Below are positions 44,311 through 52,885 of a stretch of 64,000 bases of DNA, piece after piece. Source of the stretch: JAACFF01 sp963701435. Its GTDB lineage: Bacteria > Chloroflexota > Anaerolineae > Promineifilales > Promineifilaceae. The stretch covers positions 75,243-139,242 of the forward strand of contig CAVPAL010000003.1 of assembly GCA_963701435.1 (NCBI GenBank), written 5' to 3'. The notes beneath the pieces were generated by a model. It was not told the origin of the DNA, did not search any database, and saw only the letters and a program-made list of their open reading frames with translations. A program made the position numbers and the translations under genes. Each line of letters opens with the position of its first letter. The stretch's first letter is position 1.

Positions 44311-46122
44311 TTAAACGGCCGTTTTTTCAATGATCTGTGCCTGCATTTCAGCCCCATATTCAGCAGCGCCCTTGCCGAGCAGCAGATGCAGCGTGTTGCC
44401 ATCGACAACCATAATGCCGCGCGCCCCGGCGATACGCAGGTTCTCCTCGTTAACTTTACTGGGGTCTTTTACGCTGACGCGCACGCGCGTTTGGGCAGCT
44501 GCGCCAACAGTGGCAACATTGGCTGCACCGCCTAATCCTTGCAGCAAGCTGCTGGCGCGGCTGGCTGCAAGGTCATGGTCAATCGTGGATTCTGGGACGG
44601 AAACGGCCGTTTCCGCGCTTGTCTTTTCCTCATCGGCAGCCATTGCCAGTGTGGGAATCACAACCGGCGGAGCCAGCGCCAGAATTTTCTTCAACTCCTC
44701 GGCGATAGGTTCAACTTCGTCACTCATTATCACCTGCGCGGCATGCTTGGAAGGTTTGACAACGCCCGCTGCGCCTAAGGCCATTAGCTTGTTTTCATCG
44801 ATGGCGGCAGAGTCATTGACCGTCAGGCGCAGGCGGCTTGCGCAGCTATCAACAGCTGTCAGGTTTTCAGCGCCGCCGACCGCCATATAAATACCCGCAG
44901 CTTTTTGGCCAAATTCCCCGGCGCCAATGTCTGAACCGGCCAGAGCTGCTTGCGCCTGGAGCGTTGCTTCAGCGGTCTGATCTGCTGCTTCTCGGCCGGG
45001 CGTTTTAAGATTAAAGAGCCTGATTAAAGCTGCAAAAATGATAAAATAGCCAAAGAAGAAAAGCACGCCAACACCTGCCAGCAAAATTGGCCCTTCCGCC
45101 AGCCCAAAGTTAAGCAGGTAGTCGAGCAGTCCGGCGCTGAAGCCAAAACCAGCCCGCAGCCCCAAATAATTGGTGACATACATAGAAAGTCCGGTTAACA
45201 AGGCGTGGATCAGATATAAGAACGGGGCGACGAATACAAAAGCGAATTCAATCGGTTCTGTGATGCCGGTGACAAAGGAGACCAAAGCGGCTGAACCCAT
45301 CAGACCGGCAATGGCCTTCCGATTTTCAGGTTTGGCTGCCCGCGTAATGGCCAGGGCGGCGCCCATCAGACCAAACATCATGATGGGATAAAAGCCAACC
45401 TGGTAAGGTCCGGCGGTCGGATCGCCTGCTAAAAAGCGCGGGATATCGCCTGTGACGGTTACACCTTCGGCGGTCACATATTCACCCAGCCCAAACCAGA
45501 AGTAGGAGTTGAGTACCTGGTGCAGCCCTAAGGGGATCAGTAAACGGTTGAAGAAGCCGAAAACGGCCGTTCCCAGCGCGCCCATCGTCAAAATGACATT
45601 ATTTAAGCTGTTGATGCCATCCCAAATCGGCGGCCAGATGACGGCCAGAATAGCGGCGACGACCAGCATAAAAACTGAAACGAGGATTGGAACCAGCCGG
45701 CGGCCCGAGAAAAAGCCCAATACTTCCGGCAGTCGTGTGGTGTAAAAGCGGTTATATGCCCACACAGTGACCAGACCGGCTATGATCCCAATCAGTATGT
45801 TACTGGGCAAATTGGAGACAATGGCGTCTGTTTCTGAGTAGCCGCCCACGTTGATCAACAGGACGCTCATGGCTTTGAGCAGTACAAAGTAGCCCACCAC
45901 AGCCGCCAGCACAGCCTCGCCGCGTTGATCGCTCGACATGCCGATCGCAATGCCAATTGCAAAAAGCAGCGCCAGATAGACAAAAATCTCGCTGCCGGCG
46001 GCCTGGATGAAAGGGATGTTGAGAACATCAGGCGCACCGAGGCGGTTCAAAAGAGCCGCTGCAGGCATTACGGCGATAGGAATCATCAAAGAACGGCCGA
46101 TTCGTTGTAAAAATGCTAACAT
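44311..46122 (-). CDS. PTS EIIC-EIIB transporter with a second, degenerate EIIB (GlcNAc/glucose family)
   Basis: 603 residues. EIIC spans about residues 1-380 (SLMIPIAVMPAAALLNRLG, GFFSGRRLVPILVS, GFGFSAGLLDYLLNFG, the substrate motif GITEPIEF). Two EIIB domains follow: the first has the phosphorylated Cys427 in DSCASRLRLTV; in the second the matching position is Ala (about residue 543; GAAAQTRVRV), so it cannot be phosphorylated in the usual way. The EIIC features are those of the glucose/N-acetylglucosamine family. It follows the EIIA-HPr-EI gene by about 95 nt, in the same direction; the protein ends EKTAV through an ACGGCCGT octamer. Confidence 0.9.
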   Translation of the reverse strand: MLAFLQRIGRSLMIPIAVMPAAALLNRLGAPDVLNIPFIQAAGSEIFVYLALLFAIGIAIGMSSDQRGEAVLAAVVGYFVLLKAMSVLLINVGGYSETDAIVSNLPSNILIGIIAGLVTVWAYNRFYTTRLPEVLGFFSGRRLVPILVSVFMLVVAAILAVIWPPIWDGINSLNNVILTMGALGTAVFGFFNRLLIPLGLHQVLNSYFWFGLGEYVTAEGVTVTGDIPRFLAGDPTAGPYQVGFYPIMMFGLMGAALAITRAAKPENRKAIAGLMGSAALVSFVTGITEPIEFAFVFVAPFLYLIHALLTGLSMYVTNYLGLRAGFGFSAGLLDYLLNFGLAEGPILLAGVGVLFFFGYFIIFAALIRLFNLKTPGREAADQTAEATLQAQAALAGSDIGAGEFGQKAAGIYMAVGGAENLTAVDSCASRLRLTVNDSAAIDENKLMALGAAGVVKPSKHAAQVIMSDEVEPIAEELKKILALAPPVVIPTLAMAADEEKTSAETAVSVPESTIDHDLAASRASSLLQGLGGAANVATVGAAAQTRVRVSVKDPSKVNEENLRIAGARGIMVVDGNTLHLLLGKGAAEYGAEMQAQIIEKTAV

Positions 46123-46216
46123 GTCGCCTCCAATTTTGTGGAACTATAAAAAGTATCCTGATTCGTTTCATTCGTGCAATTCGCGTCAGTTTTTGGATAT
46201 GCCGTGTTTATTTTTA

Positions 46217-48748
46217 TCACTTGATTGTTGTCAGGGCGCGCACGGCAGCGGCCGTTTCCTGCGATAATGCTTGCGCGGCCAAATTCTGACACGCTGCCAG
46301 ATTCAGTCGACGTATCTGCGCTTTGACAGCCGGAATGGCCGGGACGCTCACGCTCAGTTCCGTCACGCCCAGGCCCAAAAGAATTGGCACCGCTTGTGGA
46401 TCCGCGGCCAGGCCGCCGCAAACGCCCACCCATTTACCATGTTTGACCGCGCCTTGAACTGTCAAGGAGATAAGCTGCAGCACGCCAGGGTTTAATCCAT
46501 CCACCTGGGACGCCAGCTTAGGGTGACCACGATCCATCGCCAGCGTATATTGGGTGAGATCATTGGCGCCGATAGAAAAGAAATCAGCTTCGCGCGCAAA
46601 CTGCTCTGCCATAATGGCAGTGGCGGGAATTTCTACCATGATGCCCGTCGGAATGGGCGCCAGGCCCAAATTTATTTGCTCTTCCGCCAGCATGGCGCGC
46701 GCCATCCGCCACTCTTCCATGGTGGCAATCATGGGAAACATAACCGAAATACGGGCTGATTGGGCCGCGCGTAAAATGGCTCGCAGTTGCGTGCGTAGAA
46801 TTTCAGGCCGATTTAATCCGACTCGAATGCCGCGTTCCCCCAGGAATGGGTTGGCTTCCGGAGGAATGGGCGCGTAGGGTAGCGGTTTGTCGCCGCCGCC
46901 ATCCAATGTGCGAATGATCAACGGCCGATTCGGCCACATAGCTTGCGCCACGGCGGAATAAGCGGCTGTTTGTTCATCTTCTGAAGGCGGCGTAGTGCGA
47001 TCCAGGAACAAAAACTCGGAGCGCAGCAGACCAACTCCCTCGCCGCCCAAAAGCATCGCTTCTTTGGCGTCTTCCAACCCGCTGATATTGGCGACTACCT
47101 CAATTTGGTGATTGTCAGTCGTCACGGCTGCTTCAAAAGCTGCTTCCAAATCAGCATCACGTTGAACTGCATGCTGGGCATGTTGCGCCTGGACGGCGGC
47201 GATTTCTTGCGGGGACGGGTGGATGGATAAACGGCCGTTTGTCCCATCCAAAATAACCGGCGCGCCGTTGGGAATGTCCAGCGCGCGCGCTTCAACGCCT
47301 GCCACGGCGGGAATACCGAAGGCGCGGGCCAAAATCGCGACGTGTGAGGTCGCCCCGCCCAGCGTCGTCGCAAAACCGAGTACATTTGAGCGGTCGAGAT
47401 TGGCCGTATCAGAAGGCGTCAAATCTTCGGCAATCAAAATGGAATCAGGAGGGGCTTCCAGCCTGGCTGCCTCGATACTGGTCAATTTTTCAAGCACGCG
47501 CCGCCCAACGTCGCGTAAATCATTGGCGCGCGCCGCCAGAAGTTCATTGGGCAGTTGCGCGAGCATGGCTGCCTGGCTGTTGATGGCTTGCCGCCAGGCG
47601 TAGGCGCTGCTTTGACCCGACTCAACGCCGCTGTAGGTTAACGCCAGCAGGTTGGGATCATCAAGTATTTCCTCATGCGCTGCAAAAATGGCTGCTTTTT
47701 CAGTGTCCGCCTCCGCACGCAGACGCATTTGCAGCGCTTCCAATTCAATTTTCGATTGCGCAATAGCGTCATCAAGTTTGCGGCGCTCTACAGGTGGATT
47801 GGCGCTAAGGGGATCAACAATAATTTCTCCACGGCGCGCCTGAAACACCTTGCCGACGGCGACGCCGCCTGAGGCTGTTACACCCCAAAAAACGTTGGGA
47901 TCAGCGGCGTGTTGGCGCGGCGGCGGGGCGACGGCAGCCGCAAATGCGATGCTGGCGGGCGCCGCAATGGGCGGATAACCGGCCTGTCCCAATCCTTCCC
48001 GGATTAACGGGGTTAACCCAGTGATGGCGTCCTCGGCGTCAACGCCATCCGCAGCCAATTGCACGCTGTCTTGATGGCCAATATTTAATCCCATAATACC
48101 CACGATGCTTTTGGCGTTGGCCTGCTGCGCGCCTTTCAGAAGTTGAATATCAGCTTTATATTTACGCGCCATATTGGCCAGAACGGCCGCAGGGCGTGCA
48201 TGTAGGCCTTCATGATTGGGAATAAAAATGGGATCGGAAAGGGCGGCTGTGCTGGAAACGGCCGTTGCGATTTCTGCTGCTGGTACGGCTTTAGGGGTAA
48301 TTTCGAGAATAATATCTTGCCCGGCGGTCACGCTGCCGCTGCTTTTTTGGATAGCTTCAACGTTGTCTCCATTTGCAATAACAATCATCGTCAATAAGCT
48401 GGGGGCGTGTGTGGCAATGTAATCAGCATCAAATTCGATCAATACGTCGCCGGTTTTAACTTTGTCCCCTTTTTTCACGTGCGGCAGGAATCCTTCGCTT
48501 TTGAGCTTGACTGTATCCACGCCAATGTGAATGAGTATCTGCACCCCTTCTTCAGTAAGAAGTGTTAATGCGTGCCACTCTTCCTGCAGTTGAACAATTT
48601 CACCGCCAATAGGCGCCAGCAGCTTTTGCGTTGTAGGGTCTAAGGCAATGCCGTCGCCAACCATTTTTTCGGCAAAAACCGGGTCAGGAACCTCTTCAAT
48701 CGGCATCAATATGCCTGAAAGCGGCGCTTTGAGTGAAATTGTTGCCAT
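46217..48748 (-). CDS. PTS EIIA-HPr-EI multiphosphoryl transfer protein
   Basis: 843 residues fusing three general and specific PTS parts: EIIA of the glucose type (1-150; His59 and the phosphorylated His74 in ILIHIGVDTV), HPr (about 172-260; His183 in NHEGLHARPAAVLA, and Ser214 at the regulatory position in AKSIVGIMGL) and EI (about 285-840; His469 in LGGATSHVAILAR, LLRSEFLFLDR, SIGANDLTQYTLAMDR). PEP phosphate thus passes from EI to HPr to EIIA within one chain and then to EIIB of the next gene, so the two genes form a whole sugar uptake system. AGGAGAAG lies eight bases before the ATG. The leader carries a conserved structured sequence. Confidence 0.93.
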   Translation of the reverse strand: MATISLKAPLSGILMPIEEVPDPVFAEKMVGDGIALDPTTQKLLAPIGGEIVQLQEEWHALTLLTEEGVQILIHIGVDTVKLKSEGFLPHVKKGDKVKTGDVLIEFDADYIATHAPSLLTMIVIANGDNVEAIQKSSGSVTAGQDIILEITPKAVPAAEIATAVSSTAALSDPIFIPNHEGLHARPAAVLANMARKYKADIQLLKGAQQANAKSIVGIMGLNIGHQDSVQLAADGVDAEDAITGLTPLIREGLGQAGYPPIAAPASIAFAAAVAPPPRQHAADPNVFWGVTASGGVAVGKVFQARRGEIIVDPLSANPPVERRKLDDAIAQSKIELEALQMRLRAEADTEKAAIFAAHEEILDDPNLLALTYSGVESGQSSAYAWRQAINSQAAMLAQLPNELLAARANDLRDVGRRVLEKLTSIEAARLEAPPDSILIAEDLTPSDTANLDRSNVLGFATTLGGATSHVAILARAFGIPAVAGVEARALDIPNGAPVILDGTNGRLSIHPSPQEIAAVQAQHAQHAVQRDADLEAAFEAAVTTDNHQIEVVANISGLEDAKEAMLLGGEGVGLLRSEFLFLDRTTPPSEDEQTAAYSAVAQAMWPNRPLIIRTLDGGGDKPLPYAPIPPEANPFLGERGIRVGLNRPEILRTQLRAILRAAQSARISVMFPMIATMEEWRMARAMLAEEQINLGLAPIPTGIMVEIPATAIMAEQFAREADFFSIGANDLTQYTLAMDRGHPKLASQVDGLNPGVLQLISLTVQGAVKHGKWVGVCGGLAADPQAVPILLGLGVTELSVSVPAIPAVKAQIRRLNLAACQNLAAQALSQETAAAVRALTTIK

Positions 48749-48778
48749 CTTGATTCTTCTCCTGGAATTAGTGCTAAA

Positions 48779-48911
48779 ACGAGACTTCGCTCTGAAATGA
48801 GGAGGAAGGCATTCTCAAATACCGGATCGTCCCCTCAACTGCCCGCATCTAAGGATGCTCACTCCTCATGATTCGTCAGCAAAAATATACTTTATGTCAA
48901 ATTTTCGTTGT
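48779..48911 (-). promoter_or_regulatory. Candidate structured 5' leader of the PTS gene (RNA copy 1)
   Basis: On the minus strand it begins with ACAACGA.AAATTTGACATAAAG (TTGACA box) and continues as a foldable leader: closing stem ATGAGGAG (48862-48869) with CTCCTCAT (48797-48804); hairpin GCATC-CTTA-GATGC (48845-48858); hairpin GGTATT-TGAG-AATGCC (48808-48823). The two tetraloops are complementary (kissing-loop potential). The CTCCT strand of the closing stem could instead pair with the AGGAG ribosome binding site about 35 nt downstream. About 90% identical, in opposite orientation, to 52723-52853. Confidence 0.6.
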
Positions 48912-48916
48912 CGCAT

Positions 48917-49028
48917 CAGGTAAACCGCAGAAAATCCTTGAAAATAAGAGGAGTTGGAAATCTGCTGTTTCCTTGAGGAATTCCCAGAATGTTGGAAATA
49001 GACGCCTTTGGTAATCTGGGAATTCCTT
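48917..49028. repeat. Double-hairpin dispersed repeat, copy 4
   Basis: Starts AGGTAAACCGCAG; the left 48 bases are almost identical to copy 5 at 52886. The centre reads TTTCCTTGAGGAA and the right half pairs AATTCCCAGA with TCTGGGAATT. The right terminus is degenerate. It abuts structured RNA copy 1, just as copy 5 lies next to RNA copy 2. Confidence 0.8.
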
Positions 49029-49337
49029 TCGGATTGTTACATGCGGCAATCTTACCCATTCAGCGCTTGATTCGCAAAAGGTATGACGGGTGAGGTTGAG
49101 TCGCGTTTGCTATCGTGTGATAGATGTCAGGAGGTATGCGTTACATTATTCACTCCCAATCGCATTGGTTTGCGGTAAACTGGTAGGTAAACATACATTT
49201 AGGGTGCGTTAGTTAATTAACTTTTGACATTTGGTCTGTAGTTACCGTTTTAGCGGCAGGCGATTAAGAAATCGCGCACGACTAAAGTCGTTACTACAAA
49301 CTTGTTTGAGAACGCATCTTTAGGAAAGGAAAAGGTT
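49029..49337 (+). promoter_or_regulatory. Upstream region of ald
   Basis: About 310 bases without a gene. It holds TTGACA-like and T/A-rich patches at 49215-49250 (TTAACTTTTGACATTTGG) and a small palindrome ACGACTAAAGTCGT at 49278-49291 followed by TACTACAAA, a wording often seen as a dispersed repeat in environmental genomes. The ribosome binding site AGGAAAAGG is at 49327-49335. Confidence 0.4.
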
Positions 49338-50468
49338 ATGGAATTTGGTGTTCCAACAGAATTTCGGCAGCAAGAAGCAGAATCGCGCGTGGGGCTGACG
49401 CCAGCCGGCGTTTTGGGATTGGTGCAGGCTGGACATAAGGTCTACGTGCAAAAAGGCGCCGGAATTGGCGCAGGTTTTACAGATGAAGAATTTGCCAATA
49501 TCGGGGGCACAATTGTGTATTCGGCGGCTGAGGTTTACGGCCGTTCCGATATTGTTGTCAAGGTTGCCCGTCCGGCGGCGGAAGAGTACCGTTATTTTCG
49601 TCCCGGCCAGACGATATTCTCTTTTTTACATTTGCAGGTAGCTTCGTCCGATTTATTTGATGCCCTGGTTGCAAGCGAGATAACGGCCGTTGCTAATGAG
49701 ATGATTGAGGATCAAGATGGACTTAAACCGGTTTTGGTTCCAATCAGTGAAGTCACCGGTCGTCTGGCGCCTATCATTGCCGGTCAACTGCTCATGAATA
49801 CCCACGGGGGGCGCGGCACGCTGTTGAGCGGCATGCCTGGCGTGCCGCGCGGCTCCGTTGTGATTGTTGGCGCCGGTGTATTAGGCTCAAATGCAGCGCG
49901 CGCATTTCTTGGTTTGGGCGCTCAAGTTATTGTGTTGGACCAGGATGTTCGCAAGCTGCAGCATTTGGATGAATTGTTAAACGGCCGTATCACCACTATG
50001 CTCACAACGAAACACAGCCTGCGCCGCGTCACAGCCTTTGCCGATGTGCTTGTAGGCGCCATACAAACCTCAGGCCGGCGCGCTGACCAGATAATTACGC
50101 GCAATATGGTCACGCGCATGCGTCCTGGGTCTGTTATTTTAGACTTTTCGATTGATAATGGCGGCTGCGTTGAAACCAGCCGGCCTACAACCCATAGAGA
50201 TCCCACTTTCGTTGCTGAGGATGTGATTCATTATTGTGTGCCAAACGTCCCGGCGGCCGTATCCCGGACCACCAGTTATGGCATTACCAATGCGTTGCTC
50301 CCCTATCTAAAAGCAATTGGAGAAAACGGTATTGTTGGAACACTCGATCAAGAACCTGGATTTGCCCACGGCATAAATCTTTACCAGGGCAATCTATGCC
50401 ATCCTGAAGTGGCTGCGGCGTTAGGCCGCCCATTAACCGCAAAAATACCGTTTGGAGATCGCAAATGA
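49338..50468 (+). CDS. ald: Alanine dehydrogenase
   Basis: 376 residues. The N-terminal EFGVPTEFRQQEAESRVGLTPAGV, the substrate Lys in DIVVKVARP, the catalytic His in FSFLHLQVA and the NAD motif VIVGAGVLGSNAARAFLGLGA fit the alanine dehydrogenase/PNT-alpha family; the length fits alanine dehydrogenase. The sequence EEYRYFRPGQTIFSFLHL replaces the more usual EYxxLRxGQxLFTYLHL. The ATG at 49338 with AGGAAAAGG upstream is better than the ORF start at 49302. Overlaps the CoA-transferase gene by 4 nt (ATGA), so both belong to one operon, perhaps for amino-acid fermentation or degradation. Confidence 0.85.
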   Translation: MEFGVPTEFRQQEAESRVGLTPAGVLGLVQAGHKVYVQKGAGIGAGFTDEEFANIGGTIVYSAAEVYGRSDIVVKVARPAAEEYRYFRPGQTIFSFLHLQVASSDLFDALVASEITAVANEMIEDQDGLKPVLVPISEVTGRLAPIIAGQLLMNTHGGRGTLLSGMPGVPRGSVVIVGAGVLGSNAARAFLGLGAQVIVLDQDVRKLQHLDELLNGRITTMLTTKHSLRRVTAFADVLVGAIQTSGRRADQIITRNMVTRMRPGSVILDFSIDNGGCVETSRPTTHRDPTFVAEDVIHYCVPNVPAAVSRTTSYGITNALLPYLKAIGENGIVGTLDQEPGFAHGINLYQGNLCHPEVAAALGRPLTAKIPFGDRK

Positions 50469-51760
50469 ATTGGGAATCGCTCTATCGTAGCAAAGTAACC
50501 GACATTGACACAGCCCTGGCCAGTATTCGATCTTATGATCGTATCTATCTGGGCGGCGGCGCTGGCGTCCCCAAAGAATTGGTAAAAGGATTAACCCGCC
50601 GGGCAGATGATTTGCGCAGCGTTGAAGTCACCCACATTTTGACATTTGCTGAAGCTCCTTACGCCAAACCTGAATACGCCGACTCTTTCCGCGTAAACGC
50701 CTTGTTTATTGGTAAAAATGTCCGCCGTGCCGTCCAGGAAGGTCGTGCAGACTTTACGCCTGTATTTTTGTCTGAGATTCCGTCCCTGTTTCGTGACGGT
50801 ACCCTGCCGCTTGATGCTGCTTTGGTCTCTTTGACCCCACCAGATGAACATGGATTTTGTAGTTTTGGCGTTGAAGTGGGCACAACAAAACCGGCGGCTG
50901 AAGAGGCGCGCACAATTATTGCCGAAATTAATAAACAAATGCCGCGCACCTTGGGAGACAGCTTCATCCATGTTAGCCGCCTCAGTCAAATTGTTGAAGT
51001 AGATTATCCGCTTCCGGAAGTGCCGCTGGGAGGTGCAACGCCGCTGCATTTGCGAGTAGGCGAGTATATTGCAGAAATGATTCCGAACGGGGCTACCTTA
51101 CAAATGGGAATTGGCAGTATTCCCGATGCCGTGCTGAATAACCTTGGTAATCATAAAGATCTTGGCATTCATACCGAACTATTTTCCGATGGCGTTATTG
51201 AAATGGTTGATCGTGGCGTCTTTACCTGCTCTAAAAAATCCTTCCACCCTGGGAAAATTGTGGCCGGCTTTTTATTTGGCGGTAAACAGCTCTATAATTT
51301 TGTCCATAATAATCCGTTGATCGAATTGCATCCGTCAGATTACGTGAATGATCCCTTTAATATTGCTCAAAATGACAATATGATAGCGATTAATTCGGCG
51401 TTGCAGGTAGATTTAACGGGGCAGGTATGCGCTGACTCGATTGGGGCCAGCCTTTACAGCGGCGCCGGCGGGCAGGTTGATTTTATTCGCGGCGCAGCGC
51501 GTTCGAAGGGCGGCCTGCCAATTGTGGCCTTCTTATCGACCGCAAAAAACGATACTTTGAGCCGGATTGTACCGATGTTGTATGAAGGTTCTGGTGTTGT
51601 GACGACGCGTAATGATGTCCATTATGTTGTTACGGAGCATGGGGTCGCCAAATTGCATGGCAAGAGCGTACGTGAACGCGCACGCGCGTTAATCAATATT
51701 GCCCATCCAAAATTCCGGGACGAGTTGAGCCATGCAGCGCAAGAATTGGGCTACATTTAG
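50465..51760 (+). CDS. Acetyl-CoA hydrolase/transferase family (4-hydroxybutyrate CoA-transferase-like)
   Basis: 431 residues of the Cat1/AbfT family: GGGAGVPKELV near the N-terminus, the GATLQMGIGSIPDAVLNNL segment, the catalytic Glu in LGIHTELFSDGVIEM, and VVTTRNDVHYVVTEHGVAKLHGKS near the C-terminus. It moves CoA between acetyl-CoA and a short carboxylic acid; acceptor unknown. Translationally coupled to ald. Followed 27 nt later by a strong terminator. Confidence 0.87.
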   Translation: MNWESLYRSKVTDIDTALASIRSYDRIYLGGGAGVPKELVKGLTRRADDLRSVEVTHILTFAEAPYAKPEYADSFRVNALFIGKNVRRAVQEGRADFTPVFLSEIPSLFRDGTLPLDAALVSLTPPDEHGFCSFGVEVGTTKPAAEEARTIIAEINKQMPRTLGDSFIHVSRLSQIVEVDYPLPEVPLGGATPLHLRVGEYIAEMIPNGATLQMGIGSIPDAVLNNLGNHKDLGIHTELFSDGVIEMVDRGVFTCSKKSFHPGKIVAGFLFGGKQLYNFVHNNPLIELHPSDYVNDPFNIAQNDNMIAINSALQVDLTGQVCADSIGASLYSGAGGQVDFIRGAARSKGGLPIVAFLSTAKNDTLSRIVPMLYEGSGVVTTRNDVHYVVTEHGVAKLHGKSVRERARALINIAHPKFRDELSHAAQELGYI

Positions 51761-51787
51761 ACTGTAATTGCTGAAAAGTGAGTGTGT

Positions 51788-51823
51788 GTGCAACGTGATT
51801 CCCTATCACGTTGCACTTTTTTT
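51788..51823 (+). terminator. Rho-independent terminator of the ald operon
   Basis: Perfect 12-bp stem GTGCAACGTGAT / ATCACGTTGCAC, 5-nt loop, followed by seven T residues. It lies between the CoA-transferase gene and the convergent CBS gene. Confidence 0.93.
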
Positions 51824-51827
51824 GTGT

Positions 51828-52247
51828 TTAGCCGGTAGGTTCCGGCTTGAGAGCCAACTGGTTTAACAAATCGGTTACGGTGATGATGCCTACCAGTTTG
51901 TCTTCCTTTACAACTAACAGAGCGCCATATTTGTAGTTTGCTAATAAACCGGCTGCTTCATAAAGCGGCGCATCCGGTGAGATGCTCATCGGGTTTGTCG
52001 TCATACATTCTGCGGCTGTGACTTCATCCAGGATGGCTAAGCGCTGTAAAGGCTCATTATTGATGATAGGGGAATTGACTGCCAGGCGCACATCCCGGTC
52101 GGTGATAATGCCAATGAGTTCGTCATCATCAACGACGGGCAGTTGACGGCAGTTACATTTATTCATCGTTGCAATTACTTCACGGAGGGAGGAGTGGGGG
52201 AAAACAACATCCGGGTCAATTGTCATCAGGTCTTTTACGAAAATCAT
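51828..52247 (-). CDS. CBS-domain pair protein
   Basis: 139 residues consisting of two CBS motifs and nothing else: VKDLMTIDPDVVFPHSSLREVI with PVVDDDELIGIITDRDVRLAV, and AAECMTTNPMSISPDAPLYEAAGLL with LVVKEDKLVGIITVTDLL. Such proteins sense adenine nucleotides or similar ligands and regulate partner proteins; none is identifiable here. AAGGAGA lies six bases before the ATG at 52247. An extended palindrome GGAAACGGCCGTTTCC lies at about 52310-52325, in its upstream region, one of very few octamers outside a gene. Confidence 0.88.
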   Translation of the reverse strand: MIFVKDLMTIDPDVVFPHSSLREVIATMNKCNCRQLPVVDDDELIGIITDRDVRLAVNSPIINNEPLQRLAILDEVTAAECMTTNPMSISPDAPLYEAAGLLANYKYGALLVVKEDKLVGIITVTDLLNQLALKPEPTG

Positions 52248-52489
52248 TAAATCTCCTTTTCACTGAATGTTTAAAAAGGGTACGCGCAGGTTATAAAGGG
52301 TATTGTATTGGAAACGGCCGTTTCCACTCTAGTGACACTTCTCATGAACCTTTCTGACAAACGTCACGCTTCGAGTGATCATCCTTTATTGAATGCATGA
52401 CAATTGACACTTGAATAAGCGGCCAGTTTGAGTATCCTTACAAAAAGCGTAAGAATAAAAGCGCATTAAATTTTTGTTGGAGTAAGATC

Positions 52490-52717
52490 ATGGCTTCAAA
52501 TAATTGGGTAAAAACGGGCGGGAAATGGTGTGATTTTGTGCATCAGGATGTTGAAATTCTGGAACAACGTGCTTATCCTGACGATCGTTTGCCGGATATG
52601 ATTGGTTATCAAGTTGTAGGACGTAAATGCACTGCCGCAATTGATTGCAATATGTTAGGCGTGCCGTGCAAATGGGCATTTACCAATCCTAACAGCGACC
52701 AGTTTGACGTCGCTTAG
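52490..52717 (+). CDS. Small Cys- and Trp-containing protein of unknown function
   Basis: 75 residues with a good ribosome binding site (GGAGTAAGATC ATG). Sequence features: GGKWCDFVHQDVEILEQRAYP, then a CTAAIDCNMLGVPCKWAF stretch. Four Cys residues (one near the N-terminus, three clustered towards the C-terminus) and conserved-looking aromatic residues suggest a small metal-binding or disulfide fold. No signal peptide. I do not recognise a named family. Structured RNA copy 2 starts five bases after the stop. Confidence 0.7.
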   Translation: MASNNWVKTGGKWCDFVHQDVEILEQRAYPDDRLPDMIGYQVVGRKCTAAIDCNMLGVPCKWAFTNPNSDQFDVA

Positions 52718-52722
52718 GACCA

Positions 52723-52853
52723 CAACGAGAAATTGACATAAAGTATATCTTGCTGACTAATCATGCGGAGTGAGCATCCTCAGATGCGGCCAGTTGAGGC
52801 GATGAACCGGCATTTGAGAATGCCTTTCTCCTCATTTCAGAGCGAAGTCTCGT
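52723..52853 (+). ncRNA. Candidate structured RNA, stand-alone copy 2
   Basis: About 90% identical over 130 nt to the leader of the PTS gene, in opposite orientation. TTGACA at 52734-52739 with ACTAAT 16 nt downstream could be a promoter. Folding elements: closing stem ATGCGGAG (52763-52770, one mismatch) / CTCCTCAT (52828-52835); hairpin GCATC-CTCA-GATGC (52774-52787); hairpin GGCATT-TGAG-AATGCC (52809-52824). Relative to copy 1, changes fall in loops or swap a G-U for a G-C pair. No gene follows on this strand, so it may be a small RNA; the double-hairpin repeat downstream could end it. Confidence 0.5.
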
Positions 52854-52885
52854 TGTAATATTAGGTACGCGAAAAGTCTTTTGAA

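Noticed and set aside
10119..49028. Reading the palindromic repeats as CRISPR repeats
   Set aside because: Copies are single, kilobases apart, with no regular spacers and no cas genes.
49338..50468. Calling this gene NAD(P) transhydrogenase alpha subunit
   Set aside because: Length and ending fit alanine dehydrogenase, and no beta-subunit or membrane segment gene follows; a CoA-transferase does.
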